From Clostridiaceae bacterium (lineage in GTDB: Bacteria > Bacillota > Clostridia > Lachnospirales > Lachnospiraceae), in assembly GCA_902362725.1 (NCBI GenBank), contig CABIXM010000018.1, positions 1-64,000 on the forward strand: a stretch of DNA of 64,000 bases. The letters run 5' to 3'. Both the position numbers and the translations under genes were made by a program. The notes below the pieces were generated by a model that worked only from the letters and a program-made list of their open reading frames with translations, had not been told where the DNA came from and searched no databases. Positions 36,141 to 45,385 of the stretch are shown here, in pieces; within the stretch, counting starts at the first letter, position 1; each line of letters starts with the position of its first letter.

Positions 36141-37592
36141 ATGAGTAAAGTAAGAACAAGATTTGCGCCGAGCCCCACCGGAAGAATGCATGTGGGTAAC
36201 TTGAGAACGGCGTTGTACGCATATCTGATTGCCAAGCATGAGGACGGAGATTTCCTGCTCCGTATCGAGGATACCGACCAGGAGCGCTATGTGGAGGGTG
36301 CGGTCGATATCATTTACCGTACCATGAAGGAAGCGGGCCTGGAGCATGACGAGGGTCCGGACAAGGACGGCGGCGTAGGCCCCTATGTGCAGAGCGAGCG
36401 CCAGGCGGCTGGCATCTATATGAAGTATGCCAAGGAGTTGATTGAAAAGGGCGAGGCATATTACTGCTTCTGTGATAAGGAGCGTCTGGAGTCCCTGAAG
36501 ACCGAAGTAGCAGGAAAAGAGATTGTGGTATATGATAAGCACTGTCTGCATCTGTCCAAGGAAGAGGTAGAAGCGAAGCTGGCAGCGGGTGTGCCCTTTG
36601 TCATCCGTCAGAACAATCCGACCACCGGAACCACTACCTTCCACGATGACATTTACGGCGATATCACTGTAGACAATGCGGAGCTGGACGACATGATCCT
36701 GATCAAGTCCGACGGATATCCCACATATAACTTTGCCAATGTAGTAGACGATCACTTGATGGGCATCACCCATGTGGTCCGGGGAAATGAATACCTTTCC
36801 TCTTCTCCGAAGTACAATCGTCTTTACGAGGCATTCGGCTGGGAAGTGCCGGTCTATGTACATTGCCCGCTGATTACCGACGAGGAGCATAAGAAGCTGT
36901 CCAAGCGCTGCGGCCATTCTTCCTTCGAGGATCTGCTGGAGCAGGGCTTCCTGCCGGAGGCGATCATCAACTTCGTGGCACTGCTGGGCTGGAGCCCGGA
37001 GGAGGATCGGGAGATCTATTCCCTGGAGGAGCTGATCAGGGCCTTCGATTATCATCATATCAGTAAGGCTCCGTCTGTATTTGATTACACCAAGCTGAAA
37101 TGGATGAACGGCGAGTACATCAAGGCTATGGACTTCGACAAGTTCTATGAGATGGCACTGCCGCATCTGAAGAAAGTCATTACCAAGGACTACGATCTGA
37201 AGAAGATTGCGGCCATGGTAAAGACCCGTATTGAAGTATTCCCGGAGATCGAGGATATGGTAGATTTCTTCGAGGCAGTTCCGGAGTACGACACCGCAAT
37301 TTACGCGCATAAGAAAATGAAGACCAGTGTGGAATCCTCTCTGGAGGTTTTAAAAGAGCTGCTTCCGATCCTGGAGGAGCAGGAGGATTACAGCAACGAC
37401 GGACTGTATACACGTCTTCTGAAATATGTGGAGGAGAAAGGCTGTAAGAATGGCTATGTGCTCTGGCCTATTCGTATCGCCGTATCCGGCAGGCAGATGA
37501 CGCCCTGCGGAGCCACCGAGCTCATGGAGGTCATCGGCAAGGAGGAGACTCTGAAGCGTGTGCGTGCAGCGATTGCAAAGCTGGAGGCATAA
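36141..37592 (+). CDS. gltX: Glutamate--tRNA ligase
   Basis: A 483-residue class I aminoacyl-tRNA synthetase that charges tRNA-Glu (and, in organisms with the amidotransferase, tRNA-Gln). The HIGH motif is H-V-G-N in [23 protein letters not shown], and the KMSKS counterpart is KLSKRCGH. The glutamate-specific [25 protein letters not shown] is present. A C-terminal anticodon-binding helical part follows. Glutamyl-tRNA would also feed the tetrapyrrole pathway, whose genes begin at 63 kb. Confidence 0.95.
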   Translation: MSKVRTRFAPSPTGRMHVGNLRTALYAYLIAKHEDGDFLLRIEDTDQERYVEGAVDIIYRTMKEAGLEHDEGPDKDGGVGPYVQSERQAAGIYMKYAKELIEKGEAYYCFCDKERLESLKTEVAGKEIVVYDKHCLHLSKEEVEAKLAAGVPFVIRQNNPTTGTTTFHDDIYGDITVDNAELDDMILIKSDGYPTYNFANVVDDHLMGITHVVRGNEYLSSSPKYNRLYEAFGWEVPVYVHCPLITDEEHKKLSKRCGHSSFEDLLEQGFLPEAIINFVALLGWSPEEDREIYSLEELIRAFDYHHISKAPSVFDYTKLKWMNGEYIKAMDFDKFYEMALPHLKKVITKDYDLKKIAAMVKTRIEVFPEIEDMVDFFEAVPEYDTAIYAHKKMKTSVESSLEVLKELLPILEEQEDYSNDGLYTRLLKYVEEKGCKNGYVLWPIRIAVSGRQMTPCGATELMEVIGKEETLKRVRAAIAKLEA

Positions 37593-37595
37593 AAT

Positions 37596-39440
37596 TTGAA
37601 TTCTTTATCTGAAGTACAGCAGAAGGCCGTCACCCACCGTGACGGCCCCATGCTGGTTCTGGCGGGACCCGGTTCCGGTAAGACGATGGTACTTACGAGA
37701 CGGGTTCAGTATCTGACGGAAATCTGTCACATTCCACCCGGAGAGATTCTGGTGATTACTTTTACAAAAGCGGCGGCAAGGGAAATGAAAGAGCGGTATC
37801 TGCGGCTGACGAACAGCGCGAATACAGCTGTTTCTTTTGGTACCTTTCACGCGGTCTTTTTCCAGATCCTGAAGCTGGCCTACGGCTATCGGGCCGACAA
37901 TATTCTCCGGGAGACCGAAAAATATCAGTTTCTGCGTGAGGCCGTCTATAAGCAGAAGCTGGAGCCGGACGACGAGGCGGAACTCATCGGCAGCATCGCG
38001 GCGGAAATCAGCAAGGTGAAAAATGACAGGGTGAGCCTGCAGGAATATAAGGCCACCTCCTGCAACACAAAGAGCTTTATCGCTATATTTAATGAATATG
38101 ATAACAGGCTGCGACGCAGCAATAAAATCGATTTTGATGATATGCTGGTCTACTGCTACGAGCTTTTGAAGGAGCGGAAGGATATCCTGGGGGCATGGCA
38201 GCGGAAATTCCGCTATGTTTTGGTGGACGAGTTTCAGGATATTAACCGGATTCAGTACGATATTGTGCGGATGCTGGCCGCGCCGGAAGATAATCTTTTT
38301 ATCGTAGGCGACGACGACCAGTCCATTTATCGGTTCCGGGGCGCGAAGCCGGAGATTATGCTGCATTTCGAACAGGATTATCCGACGGCAAAGCGGGTGC
38401 TGCTGGATACCAATTATCGCTGCACCCGGCTTATCGTGGAGGGAGCCTGCAAGGTCATCGAGAACAATAAGCAGCGTTTTGCTAAGAAAATTCAGGCAAA
38501 GAAGCAGGAAGGACCGCCGATCCTCCATCACCAGTTCCGGGATCAGGATGAAGAGTACGAGTGCGTCATCGATAAGATCAAGACCTACCGGGAAAAAGGC
38601 GGATCTTACCGTGATATCGCCATTCTGTTCCGGACCAACACTCAGCCCCGGAAGCTGGTGGAAGAACTGATTTCCGAGGGAATCCCTTTTCGGATGCGGG
38701 ACGCATTGCCGAATATCTACGACCACTGGATAGTAAAAGATATTTTTTCTTACCTCCGCATGGCCCGGGATATGAAAAAGGGTCTGGTAAAGCGGGAAGA
38801 TTTTCTGCAGGTGATGAACCGGCCCAAGCGATATCTGGGGCGGGAATGTCTGGACAGCGACGTGATATCCTGGGAGGCGCTGTTGACCTGGTATGACGAC
38901 AGGCCCTGGGTCTGCGAGCGGATCGAGAAGCTGGAAAAAGATCTGAAGATGTGCGGACACCTAAGCCCGTCCGGGGCGTTGCACTATATCCGAAATATCA
39001 TCGGGTATGAGGAATACCTGAAAGAATATGCGGATTATAAGGGCAGAAAGCCAGAGGAGCTGCTGGGAATTCTGGATGAACTGAAAGAACTGGCGGCTGG
39101 CTTCAAAACACTGGAGGAGTGGGAGAGCCATATTGCGACCATCCGGGTGGAGCTGGCGAAACAGGCCAAAGAGCGGGCGCAGAACACCGACGGGGTGGTG
39201 TTGTCCACCATGCACAGCAGTAAGGGCCTGGAATACCGCATTGTATTTATCATCGATGCCAATGAGGGGATTACGCCGCATAAGAGAGTGATCTTTGAAG
39301 AAGATATGGAAGAGGAGCGGCGGTTGTTCTACGTGGCCATGACCCGGGCGAAGGAACTGCTGTATATCTTTTCGGTGCGAAAGCTGTATGGGAAAAAGGC
39401 GGAGCAATCACGGTTTGTAGAAGAACTTTTAGATGAGTAG
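37596..39440 (+). CDS. UvrD/Rep-type ATP-dependent DNA helicase
   Basis: A 614-residue superfamily 1A helicase. Walker A is AGPGSGKTMVLTRRV, motif Ia ITFTKAAAREMKERY, Walker B VLVDEFQDINRIQYD, motif III GDDDQSIYRFRGA, motif V VVLSTMHSSKGLEYRIVFIID and motif VI RRLFYVAMTRAKE. It is shorter than PcrA/UvrD (about 720) and lacks the C-terminal extension, so it is a short UvrD-like helicase common in Clostridia. The start is TTG at 37596, set by GGAGG at 37583-37587, 3 nt after gltX. Confidence 0.92.
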   Translation: MNSLSEVQQKAVTHRDGPMLVLAGPGSGKTMVLTRRVQYLTEICHIPPGEILVITFTKAAAREMKERYLRLTNSANTAVSFGTFHAVFFQILKLAYGYRADNILRETEKYQFLREAVYKQKLEPDDEAELIGSIAAEISKVKNDRVSLQEYKATSCNTKSFIAIFNEYDNRLRRSNKIDFDDMLVYCYELLKERKDILGAWQRKFRYVLVDEFQDINRIQYDIVRMLAAPEDNLFIVGDDDQSIYRFRGAKPEIMLHFEQDYPTAKRVLLDTNYRCTRLIVEGACKVIENNKQRFAKKIQAKKQEGPPILHHQFRDQDEEYECVIDKIKTYREKGGSYRDIAILFRTNTQPRKLVEELISEGIPFRMRDALPNIYDHWIVKDIFSYLRMARDMKKGLVKREDFLQVMNRPKRYLGRECLDSDVISWEALLTWYDDRPWVCERIEKLEKDLKMCGHLSPSGALHYIRNIIGYEEYLKEYADYKGRKPEELLGILDELKELAAGFKTLEEWESHIATIRVELAKQAKERAQNTDGVVLSTMHSSKGLEYRIVFIIDANEGITPHKRVIFEEDMEEERRLFYVAMTRAKELLYIFSVRKLYGKKAEQSRFVEELLDE

Positions 39441-39449
39441 GCGGACGTA

Positions 39450-39531
39450 GGAAGAGCCGAGAGGCTTATATTCTGGAGTGTTCGGACGTTTCACGGACAC
39501 ACGCTTAGAATATAAGCCTCTCGGCTCTTCC
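39450..39531. repeat. Perfect 25-bp inverted repeat, long hairpin
   Basis: Arms 39450-39474 and 39507-39531 are exact complements. The 32-nt loop can form a second hairpin (GTGTTCG with CGGACAC). It lies 9 bp after the helicase stop. It is longer and more perfect than the other terminators here and no proper T-run follows, so it may be a mobile hairpin element that also stops transcription. Confidence 0.75.
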
Positions 39532-39597
39532 ATCTGTATTTTGAAAAGTGGAAATCTCTATCTGCCTGTCTATTGATTTGAGCGAAATAGATAAGAT

Positions 39598-39966
39598 TTA
39601 GTTGGTTTCGTCGATATCAATATCCTCGCCGTCAGCCTCAACTAACTCATCATACTCGGCTGCATCCAGCATCTGATCGAACATGTCTGCCACTGCGTCG
39701 TATTCTTCGTCGGATTCGATATTGTCCAGAACCGGGCTTCCGGTGCTGTTATCGTAGCGGTACAGATATACTTCACCGTCCTCGTTTTCGCCGTTCTCGT
39801 CGAGAGGAAGCAGGGCGATGTAGTCGCGTCCGTCTACCGGGAAAATGGTGAGGATGGCGCACTCTACAGTTTCGTCATTGTCCAGGGTCAGAGTTACAGT
39901 GATGTCGCCGTTACAGGAATCGCAGTTGCCGCCGCAATCCGCTGTGTTACATTTATTGTCTGCCAT
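39598..39966 (-). CDS. DUF1292 family acidic protein
   Basis: A 122-residue very acidic protein. An N-terminal cysteine cluster (C6, C11, C15, C18) could bind a metal ion; then a DUF1292 core follows with the pattern CAILTIFPVDGRDYIALLPLD...GEVYLYRY. Function of the family is unknown; it is widespread in Firmicutes, often near yqgF-type genes, which is not the case here. AAAGGAG precedes the ATG. The protein is convergent with the helicase. Confidence 0.85.
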   Translation of the reverse strand: MADNKCNTADCGGNCDSCNGDITVTLTLDNDETVECAILTIFPVDGRDYIALLPLDENGENEDGEVYLYRYDNSTGSPVLDNIESDEEYDAVADMFDQMLDAAEYDELVEADGEDIDIDETN

Positions 39967-40014
39967 TTGATTGTTCTCCTTTATTGATAATTTGATAATA
40001 ACAGTTCAACTACT

Positions 40015-40043
40015 ACTCTATCAGACCTGACAGGGAAAAGCAA
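40015..40043 (-). promoter_or_regulatory. Probable promoter of the DUF1292 gene
   Basis: On the - strand: TTGCTT (40043-40038), 17-bp spacer, TAGAGT (40020-40015). Confidence 0.4.
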
Positions 40044-40051
40044 GAAAAGAA

Positions 40052-40080
40052 TTGAATTGCCGGGAAGTTTGTATTAAAAT
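40052..40080 (+). promoter_or_regulatory. Promoter of the aminotransferase operon
   Basis: TTGAAT (40052-40057), 17-bp spacer, TAAAAT (40075-40080). It overlaps divergent promoter territory. Confidence 0.55.
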
Positions 40081-40170
40081 AAGAAAGATTAAGCGCTGCC
40101 AGACAGCGGCTTACCAGAATATCAGAGAAACGCGCCGGGATACGCGGCGCAGCAGAGAGGACTTAAGACA

Positions 40171-41343
40171 ATGAATTTTACATTTTCAAAACGGGCCGAA
40201 GCCATTGAGGAGGGCATCTTCGCGGCCCTGGCCCATAAAAAGAACGAGCTGGTGGAGAAAGGCATGGAGGTCTATAACTTTTCCATCGGAACGCCGGATT
40301 TCCAGCCGCCGAAGCATGTGATGGACGCTATGGTGGAGGCCTGTAAGGATCCGGAGAATTACAAGTACGCCATTTCTGATCGGCCGGAGCTTATCAGGGC
40401 CATGCAGGATTTCTATCAGAAGCGTTTCGGGGTGCGTCTGGAGACGGACGAGATTATGACCCTGTACGGCTCCCAGGAGGGCATGGCCCATGTGGCTGTC
40501 GCGCTCTGTGATCCGGGCGATATTATGCTGGCCCCGAATCCAGGTTATCCGGTCTTTTCCCTGGGACCGCAGCTGGCGGGTGCGAAGATTGAAACCTACC
40601 CGCTCTATGCGGAAAATAACTTCCTGCCAAAGTTCGAGGACATTCCGGAGGAGACCGCGCGGGCGGCGAAGTTCATGATCGTGTCCTATCCGTCCAACCC
40701 GGTTTGTTCTGTGGCGGATGATGCTTTTTATGAAGAACTGATTGCGTTTGCAAAGAAATATAATATTATCATTCTGCATGATAATGCGTATTCCGATATC
40801 ATTTACGACGGAAGAGAAGGGAAGTCCTTCCTGTCCTATCCGGGCGCGAAGGAGGTGGGCATCGAGTTTTACTCCCTGTCCAAGAGCTATAATATGACCG
40901 GCATGCGTATGTCCTTCGCGGTGGGCAACCGGGCAATTATTCAGGAGTTCTCAAAAGTGCGTTCCCAGATCGACTATGGCATCTTCCTGCCCATTCAGAT
41001 GGCGGCGGTGGCGGCCCTGACCGGTCCCCAGGATGCGGTGAAGGAACAGTGCGCCGAGTATGAGCGGAGAAATAAGGCGCTTTGCGGCGGTTTACGTGAA
41101 ATTGGCTGGAATGTGCCGGACAGCCAGGGCACCATGTTTGTATGGGCACCGCTGCCTGCGGGCTACACCGACAGCGCGGCCTTTACCATGGAGCTGATGG
41201 AAAAGACTGGCATGATCGTGACTCCGGGCAGCGCGTTTGGTGACCTGGGCGAGGGATATGTGCGGATGGCGCTGGTACATCCGGTTCCGGTGATTGAAAA
41301 GGCCATCCAGAAGGTGCAGGAGAGCGGCATCCTTCAGAAATAA
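40171..41343 (+). CDS. PLP-dependent aminotransferase, class I/II
   Basis: A 390-residue fold-type I aminotransferase. The PLP lysine lies in FYSLSKSYNMTGMR (about residue 240), the phosphate-binding GSQEGMAH and the NP-x-x-P-like YPSNPVC region are present, and NFSIGTPDFQPPKHVMDAM near the N-terminus is typical of aspartate/alanine/LL-diaminopimelate aminotransferases. The exact amino acid cannot be read off. It leads a three-gene operon with a YdcF protein (14 nt on) and an IMPase-family protein. Confidence 0.88.
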   Translation: MNFTFSKRAEAIEEGIFAALAHKKNELVEKGMEVYNFSIGTPDFQPPKHVMDAMVEACKDPENYKYAISDRPELIRAMQDFYQKRFGVRLETDEIMTLYGSQEGMAHVAVALCDPGDIMLAPNPGYPVFSLGPQLAGAKIETYPLYAENNFLPKFEDIPEETARAAKFMIVSYPSNPVCSVADDAFYEELIAFAKKYNIIILHDNAYSDIIYDGREGKSFLSYPGAKEVGIEFYSLSKSYNMTGMRMSFAVGNRAIIQEFSKVRSQIDYGIFLPIQMAAVAALTGPQDAVKEQCAEYERRNKALCGGLREIGWNVPDSQGTMFVWAPLPAGYTDSAAFTMELMEKTGMIVTPGSAFGDLGEGYVRMALVHPVPVIEKAIQKVQESGILQK

Positions 41344-41357
41344 CAGGAGTATGGAAC

Positions 41358-41948
41358 ATGGGGTTTGTTCAGGACATCACCGATTTTATCTTTGTGGAAC
41401 ATGAGCCGGAGCAGGCGGATATCATCTTTATCCCGGGCGGCGATCAGGGGGCGCTTGCGGTGACGGCGGCCCGGCTTTACAAAGCGGGTTATGCGCCTTA
41501 TGTGCTGCCGTCCGGGCGTTTCAGTAAGCCGGTGGGCCATTGCCGGATTCCAGGCTATGAGGAGCGGACGGAATGGGATTTTCTGCACGAGCTTCTGGTA
41601 CGGGAGGGTGTTCCTGATAGTGCTATTCTGGAGGAAAAAAAGGCGACCTATACCTATGAAAACGCCATTTACTCCAGAAAGGTGACGGACAGCCAGGGTC
41701 TTTCTATCAAAAAGGCAATCCTCTGTCCCCAGGCCTGTCACGCCCGCCGGGCGCTGCTTTATTATAAAGTATGCTTTCCGGAAACGGAGTTCCTGGTCTG
41801 CCCGACAGTGACCAGGGAGATCAGCCGGGAAAACTGGTTTCTGGAGGAGCAGAAGATAGACATCGTTCTTGGGGAACTAGAAAAATGTGGAAGCCAATTT
41901 CATGAGATTTTAAAAGAATTCAGAAAGCAGGAGGAAGGGAAACGATGA
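41358..41948 (+). CDS. YdcF family protein (DUF218)
   Basis: A 196-residue protein with the DUF218/YdcF Rossmann-like domain. IIFIPGGDQGALAVTAARLYKAGYAPYVLPSG replaces the usual VVLGGG start, and AILCPQACHARRALLYYKVCFP is the conserved helix after the central strand. Homologues bind S-adenosylmethionine (YdcF) or take part in envelope biogenesis (SanA, ElyC), but there is no membrane anchor here. It overlaps the next gene by 4 nt. Confidence 0.82.
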   Translation: MGFVQDITDFIFVEHEPEQADIIFIPGGDQGALAVTAARLYKAGYAPYVLPSGRFSKPVGHCRIPGYEERTEWDFLHELLVREGVPDSAILEEKKATYTYENAIYSRKVTDSQGLSIKKAILCPQACHARRALLYYKVCFPETEFLVCPTVTREISRENWFLEEQKIDIVLGELEKCGSQFHEILKEFRKQEEGKR

Positions 41949-42709
41949 GCGTGGATATCAATGAAGTGATGCGGCTGGTCCGTGAGACCAGACAGTTTGT
42001 GGAAAACCGGGATATGGCGGGCCATGTGAAGGTCAAGGGTCTGGCGGACTATGTGACTCAGGTGGACACGAATATCCAGAATTTTCTGCGGGAGAAGCTG
42101 GGCGAGCTGGCGCCGGAAATCGAATTTCTCGGAGAGGAGGACGGACTTCACGCTATGAAGGGCGATACCTTCTGGATTCTGGATCCGATAGATGGCACTA
42201 CGAATCTGGTGCATGATTATCAGCACAGTACCGTATCTCTGGGACTCTATAGCAAAGGTGAGATTATCCTGGGCGTGATTTATGATCCGTTCCGGGAGGA
42301 AATGTTCTATGCCGAGAAGGGCAAGGGAAGCTTCGTCAATGGCCGTCCCATCCATGTGGCCAAGGCGGAGAACCTGGGGCAGACCATCATTGCCATTGGA
42401 ACAGCTCCCTATCAGAAGGAGCTGGCACCGCAGAATTTCGCCTGCTTCCAGAGGGTTTTCGAAAAGTGTGAGGATATCCGCAGAACCGGTTCTGCAGCCA
42501 TGGATCTGGCTTATACGGCGGCCGGCCGGCTCGGAGGATATTTTGAAGCCAGGCTGCAGCCCTGGGATTTCGCGGCAGGAATGCTGATTCTGACAGAGGC
42601 GGGTGGGAAGATTACCCGTTATGACGGCTCGCAGGTGAATCCGGTGGAGCCGGGCGGTATCGTGGCGACCAACGGAAAGCTCCATGAGGAGCTGCGGGCG
42701 CTGCTGTAA
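41945..42709 (+). CDS. Inositol monophosphatase family protein
   Basis: A 254-residue magnesium-dependent phosphatase of the IMPase/SuhB family. Metal-binding residues are seen in FLGEEDG and in LDPIDGTTNLVHDYQHSTVSLGL; the C-terminal signature is PWDFAAGMLILTEAGGKI. Substrates in the family range from inositol phosphates to 3'-phosphoadenosine 5'-phosphate and fructose bisphosphate, so the real one is not decided. It ends the three-gene operon; a strong terminator follows. Confidence 0.9.
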   Translation: MSVDINEVMRLVRETRQFVENRDMAGHVKVKGLADYVTQVDTNIQNFLREKLGELAPEIEFLGEEDGLHAMKGDTFWILDPIDGTTNLVHDYQHSTVSLGLYSKGEIILGVIYDPFREEMFYAEKGKGSFVNGRPIHVAKAENLGQTIIAIGTAPYQKELAPQNFACFQRVFEKCEDIRRTGSAAMDLAYTAAGRLGGYFEARLQPWDFAAGMLILTEAGGKITRYDGSQVNPVEPGGIVATNGKLHEELRALL

Positions 42710-42746
42710 AAAAGAAAACACGCAGAAGAGACAGAGAGAAAAAATG

Positions 42747-42787
42747 GCAGGTGTACACTCCATGTGGAGGTACACCTGCTATTTTTG
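42747..42787 (+). terminator. Terminator of the aminotransferase operon
   Basis: GCAGGTGTAC (42747-42756) pairs perfectly with GTACACCTGC (42770-42779), with CTCCA/TGGAG inside, followed by TATTTTT. Confidence 0.93.
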
Positions 42788-42858
42788 TGCAAAACAGCAG
42801 GTGAAACGGTGCTTTTTTGCATGATTGTATTACGAAAAAACAAGAACTTCCGGCCGTA

Positions 42859-42887
42859 TTGAAATGAGGATGTGCAAAATGTATAAT
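42859..42887 (+). promoter_or_regulatory. Promoter of the ascorbate-type PTS operon
   Basis: TTGAAA (42859-42864), 17-bp spacer, TATAAT (42882-42887), close to consensus. Confidence 0.8.
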
Positions 42888-42937
42888 AACATCATCGAAA
42901 GAAAACAAGACAAAACCACAGGCCGACAGGGATGGAT

Positions 42938-45082
42938 ATGTTATCAAATCGAAATGAAAGAATACTGCAAATTTTATATAGAGCAAACGGTTTTGTAACA
43001 AGTCATGAAATCGCAGAGCAGTTGGGGATCAGTGTCCGGACGGTGCAGTACACCCTTCGGGATCTGGAGGACTGGGCCAGGAAAGAACAGGTTCGGCAGG
43101 AAATCAAGCCGAAGCTGGGTATCCGGCTTCTGGATAAGGAAAAGGCGGTCGGCTTCTTCACCCAGACAGCGGAGCAAAATGAAAATTTTCTGTCCGGGGA
43201 GACACGGGTCTGGATTTCCATTCTGTCTGTCCTGAACGGTATCGATGGCACCCGGGTGGTGACCCTGATGCAGAAATTTCAGGCGTCGAAGACAACGGTA
43301 CTGAAGGATCTGGCAAAGGCGGAGAGCTATTTTGAGGAGCGCTCCCTGAAGCTTCAACGAACCAGAAACGGACTTTTACTTCCACTGGAAGAAAAAGCCA
43401 GAAGGAAGGAAATGCTGGAAGTCATTCATCGGAATTTCCCGGTGGAGGCGCTGGCGGAATACATTTTTTCCTCGGATTATACACTGGTCAGCCATTCGGG
43501 AAACGAACGGCAGAAAGCCATCTGGAATTTTTTTGATATGCATAAGCTGAAAGAGCTGAAGGAAGGGATGTATTATATACTGGAAGCGTTGGGAATGCAG
43601 TTTGGTGACATGGCCTTTATCGATAATCTGCTGTGGGTTCTGATTACCCTTGGCAGAGTCCAGAAGGGACAGTATCTCCCGCGGGATGAAAAGGCGGATC
43701 CGGACAGATTTCCGACCGAATACCGTGTAGTTCAGGAGACAATTCAGTCGCTGGAACAAAAATACAGGTTACAGTTTCCGGAACAGGAGGTGCGCTATCT
43801 GGCTTATCGAATAGCAGTCTCCCAGAAGGCCGGAAACGCAGAGACAGGGAGCAGATGCTTTGTCAATGAATTTCTGGAAATCCTGAATGATATTTGCAGA
43901 AAAGAATTCAACCGTTCACTTTCGGAAAATCCGGAAGTGGTCCAGAACCTGAAGATCCATCTGCAGATGGCACTGCAGCGGGCCAGATATGGAATTACAT
44001 CCTACAATCCGCTGCTGGATAAAATAAGAACTCAGTATCCCATGAGTTATCTGATCAGTGAGACAGCCGCGCACTCCTTTGAACGACAGAAGCAGGTTCA
44101 GCTTTCAGCGGACGAGGTGGCTTACATTGCCACTTATGTAGAACTTGCTCTGGGGGAACTGGAGGAGAGAGAAAACAGTAAAATCTACCGAGCTGTGGTG
44201 GTCTGTAGTATGGGCTTTGCCACATCGAAGATTTTGAGCCTCAAGATAGAAAATGAGTTTCCGAACATCCGGGTGATCGATCAGCTGTCCGTGGCGCTGA
44301 TTCCGCGCTATGATTTTACGGCCATCGATCTGGTATTTTCCACCGTGGATGTGCGGGTCATGCTGGCAAAGCCGATGCTGCTGATCAATCCCATGCTGAC
44401 AGGGGAGGATGTCCGCAGAATCAATGAATATCTGCTGGCGGACAGCGGTGAAAAGTTGAAAAAGATGCAATATCAGCAGATTCTTGAGCTGTTGAATCGA
44501 AAAGAGGCTGCCGACAAGAATGAGGTGGCCAGGGGAATCCGATCCATTATGGGAATTACCGGAGGAGAATCGAAGCTGAAGACACTCCTGGAGCTGATGC
44601 CGCAGAAATTCTGCCAGGCGGGCGTCGAAGCAGAAACTTGGGAGGAGGGTGTATGGATTGCGGCGGAGCCGCTGATCCGGGAACAGTACATTCGGGAATC
44701 CTATATCTGCGAGATTATTCGTGTGAACAGGGAATACAATAATTTTTACCTCATGGGGGAAGAGCTTTCCATGCCCCATGCGGCGCCTTCCGCAGGTGTT
44801 CTGCGTCTGGCCTTTTCCATGGCCACGCTGAAAAAGCCGGTGAAGGTACCCGCGAGAAACGGGAAGACAGCGGAAGTCCGCGTGATTCTGATTCTTGCGG
44901 CAGTGGATACGAAGCAGCATGCCGGAGCCTTGGAAGAAGTGGCAGATATTTTTGACCGGCAGGATGCAGTGGAACGATTGTTAAATTCTCAGAGCTCAGA
45001 GAATTTATATAAAGTATTCCAAGAAATATCCGGAAATTTCTTGGATGCGGAAATGAAGAAAACGGAGGATACAAAATGGTAA
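42938..45082 (+). CDS. PRD-containing transcriptional activator with PTS IIB and IIA domains
   Basis: A 714-residue multi-domain regulator of the MtlR/LicR type. In order: a DeoR-like helix-turn-helix (about 1-60, FVTSHEIAEQLGISVRTVQYTLRDL), a second DNA-binding part, two PRDs (about 170-400), a galactitol-type EIIB (about 405-490, cysteine in VVVCSMGFATSK) and a mannitol/fructose-type EIIA (about 570-705, histidine in LSMPHAAPS). Phosphorylation by the PTS would set its activity according to sugar supply. The ATG at 42938 is favoured over 42932 by ribosome binding site spacing. It is the first gene of the operon it should control. Confidence 0.9.
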   Translation: MLSNRNERILQILYRANGFVTSHEIAEQLGISVRTVQYTLRDLEDWARKEQVRQEIKPKLGIRLLDKEKAVGFFTQTAEQNENFLSGETRVWISILSVLNGIDGTRVVTLMQKFQASKTTVLKDLAKAESYFEERSLKLQRTRNGLLLPLEEKARRKEMLEVIHRNFPVEALAEYIFSSDYTLVSHSGNERQKAIWNFFDMHKLKELKEGMYYILEALGMQFGDMAFIDNLLWVLITLGRVQKGQYLPRDEKADPDRFPTEYRVVQETIQSLEQKYRLQFPEQEVRYLAYRIAVSQKAGNAETGSRCFVNEFLEILNDICRKEFNRSLSENPEVVQNLKIHLQMALQRARYGITSYNPLLDKIRTQYPMSYLISETAAHSFERQKQVQLSADEVAYIATYVELALGELEERENSKIYRAVVVCSMGFATSKILSLKIENEFPNIRVIDQLSVALIPRYDFTAIDLVFSTVDVRVMLAKPMLLINPMLTGEDVRRINEYLLADSGEKLKKMQYQQILELLNRKEAADKNEVARGIRSIMGITGGESKLKTLLELMPQKFCQAGVEAETWEEGVWIAAEPLIREQYIRESYICEIIRVNREYNNFYLMGEELSMPHAAPSAGVLRLAFSMATLKKPVKVPARNGKTAEVRVILILAAVDTKQHAGALEEVADIFDRQDAVERLLNSQSSENLYKVFQEISGNFLDAEMKKTEDTKW

Positions 45083-45354
45083 ATGTATTATGTGTCTGCG
45101 CGGTTGGCGTAGGCTCCAGTCTGATGCTGAAAATGAATGCGGAGAAGGTATTACAGTCCAAGGGCTTTGAAGTGCATGCGGAGAACACCAATGTGACGGG
45201 AGCAGGCGGCATGAGCTGCGATATCCTGGTAACGACGCCGGACGTCTACGGAAATATCCGGAACTGTACGGCAAAGCATGTGATTCTGATGGAAAATATG
45301 GTAAGCAAGCGGGAGCTGGATGAGAAGATTTCAGCCATCGTGGGCGAACTGTAG
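45076..45354 (+). CDS. PTS EIIB component, ascorbate/lactose-type
   Basis: A 92-residue cytoplasmic phosphocarrier with the active cysteine in VCAVGVGSSLML (C8). It takes phosphate from the IIA encoded two genes on and passes it to the sugar on the IIC protein. It overlaps the regulator gene by 7 nt. The size and motif fit the IIB of ascorbate-type (SgaB/UlaB) systems. Confidence 0.88.
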   Translation: MVNVLCVCAVGVGSSLMLKMNAEKVLQSKGFEVHAENTNVTGAGGMSCDILVTTPDVYGNIRNCTAKHVILMENMVSKRELDEKISAIVGEL

Positions 45355-45385
45355 GAAAGGTGTAGTAAAACAGGGGGATTTATTT

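Noticed and set aside
36017..36141. T-box riboswitch before gltX
   Set aside because: The leader is too short and lacks the T-box sequence; it holds only the terminator and promoter overlap.
36114..37310. A 398-codon - strand frame over gltX
   Set aside because: Shadow of gltX; composition is unlike a protein and there is no start signal.
37605..38960. A 451-codon - strand frame over the helicase
   Set aside because: Shadow of the UvrD-like gene, which has all helicase motifs.
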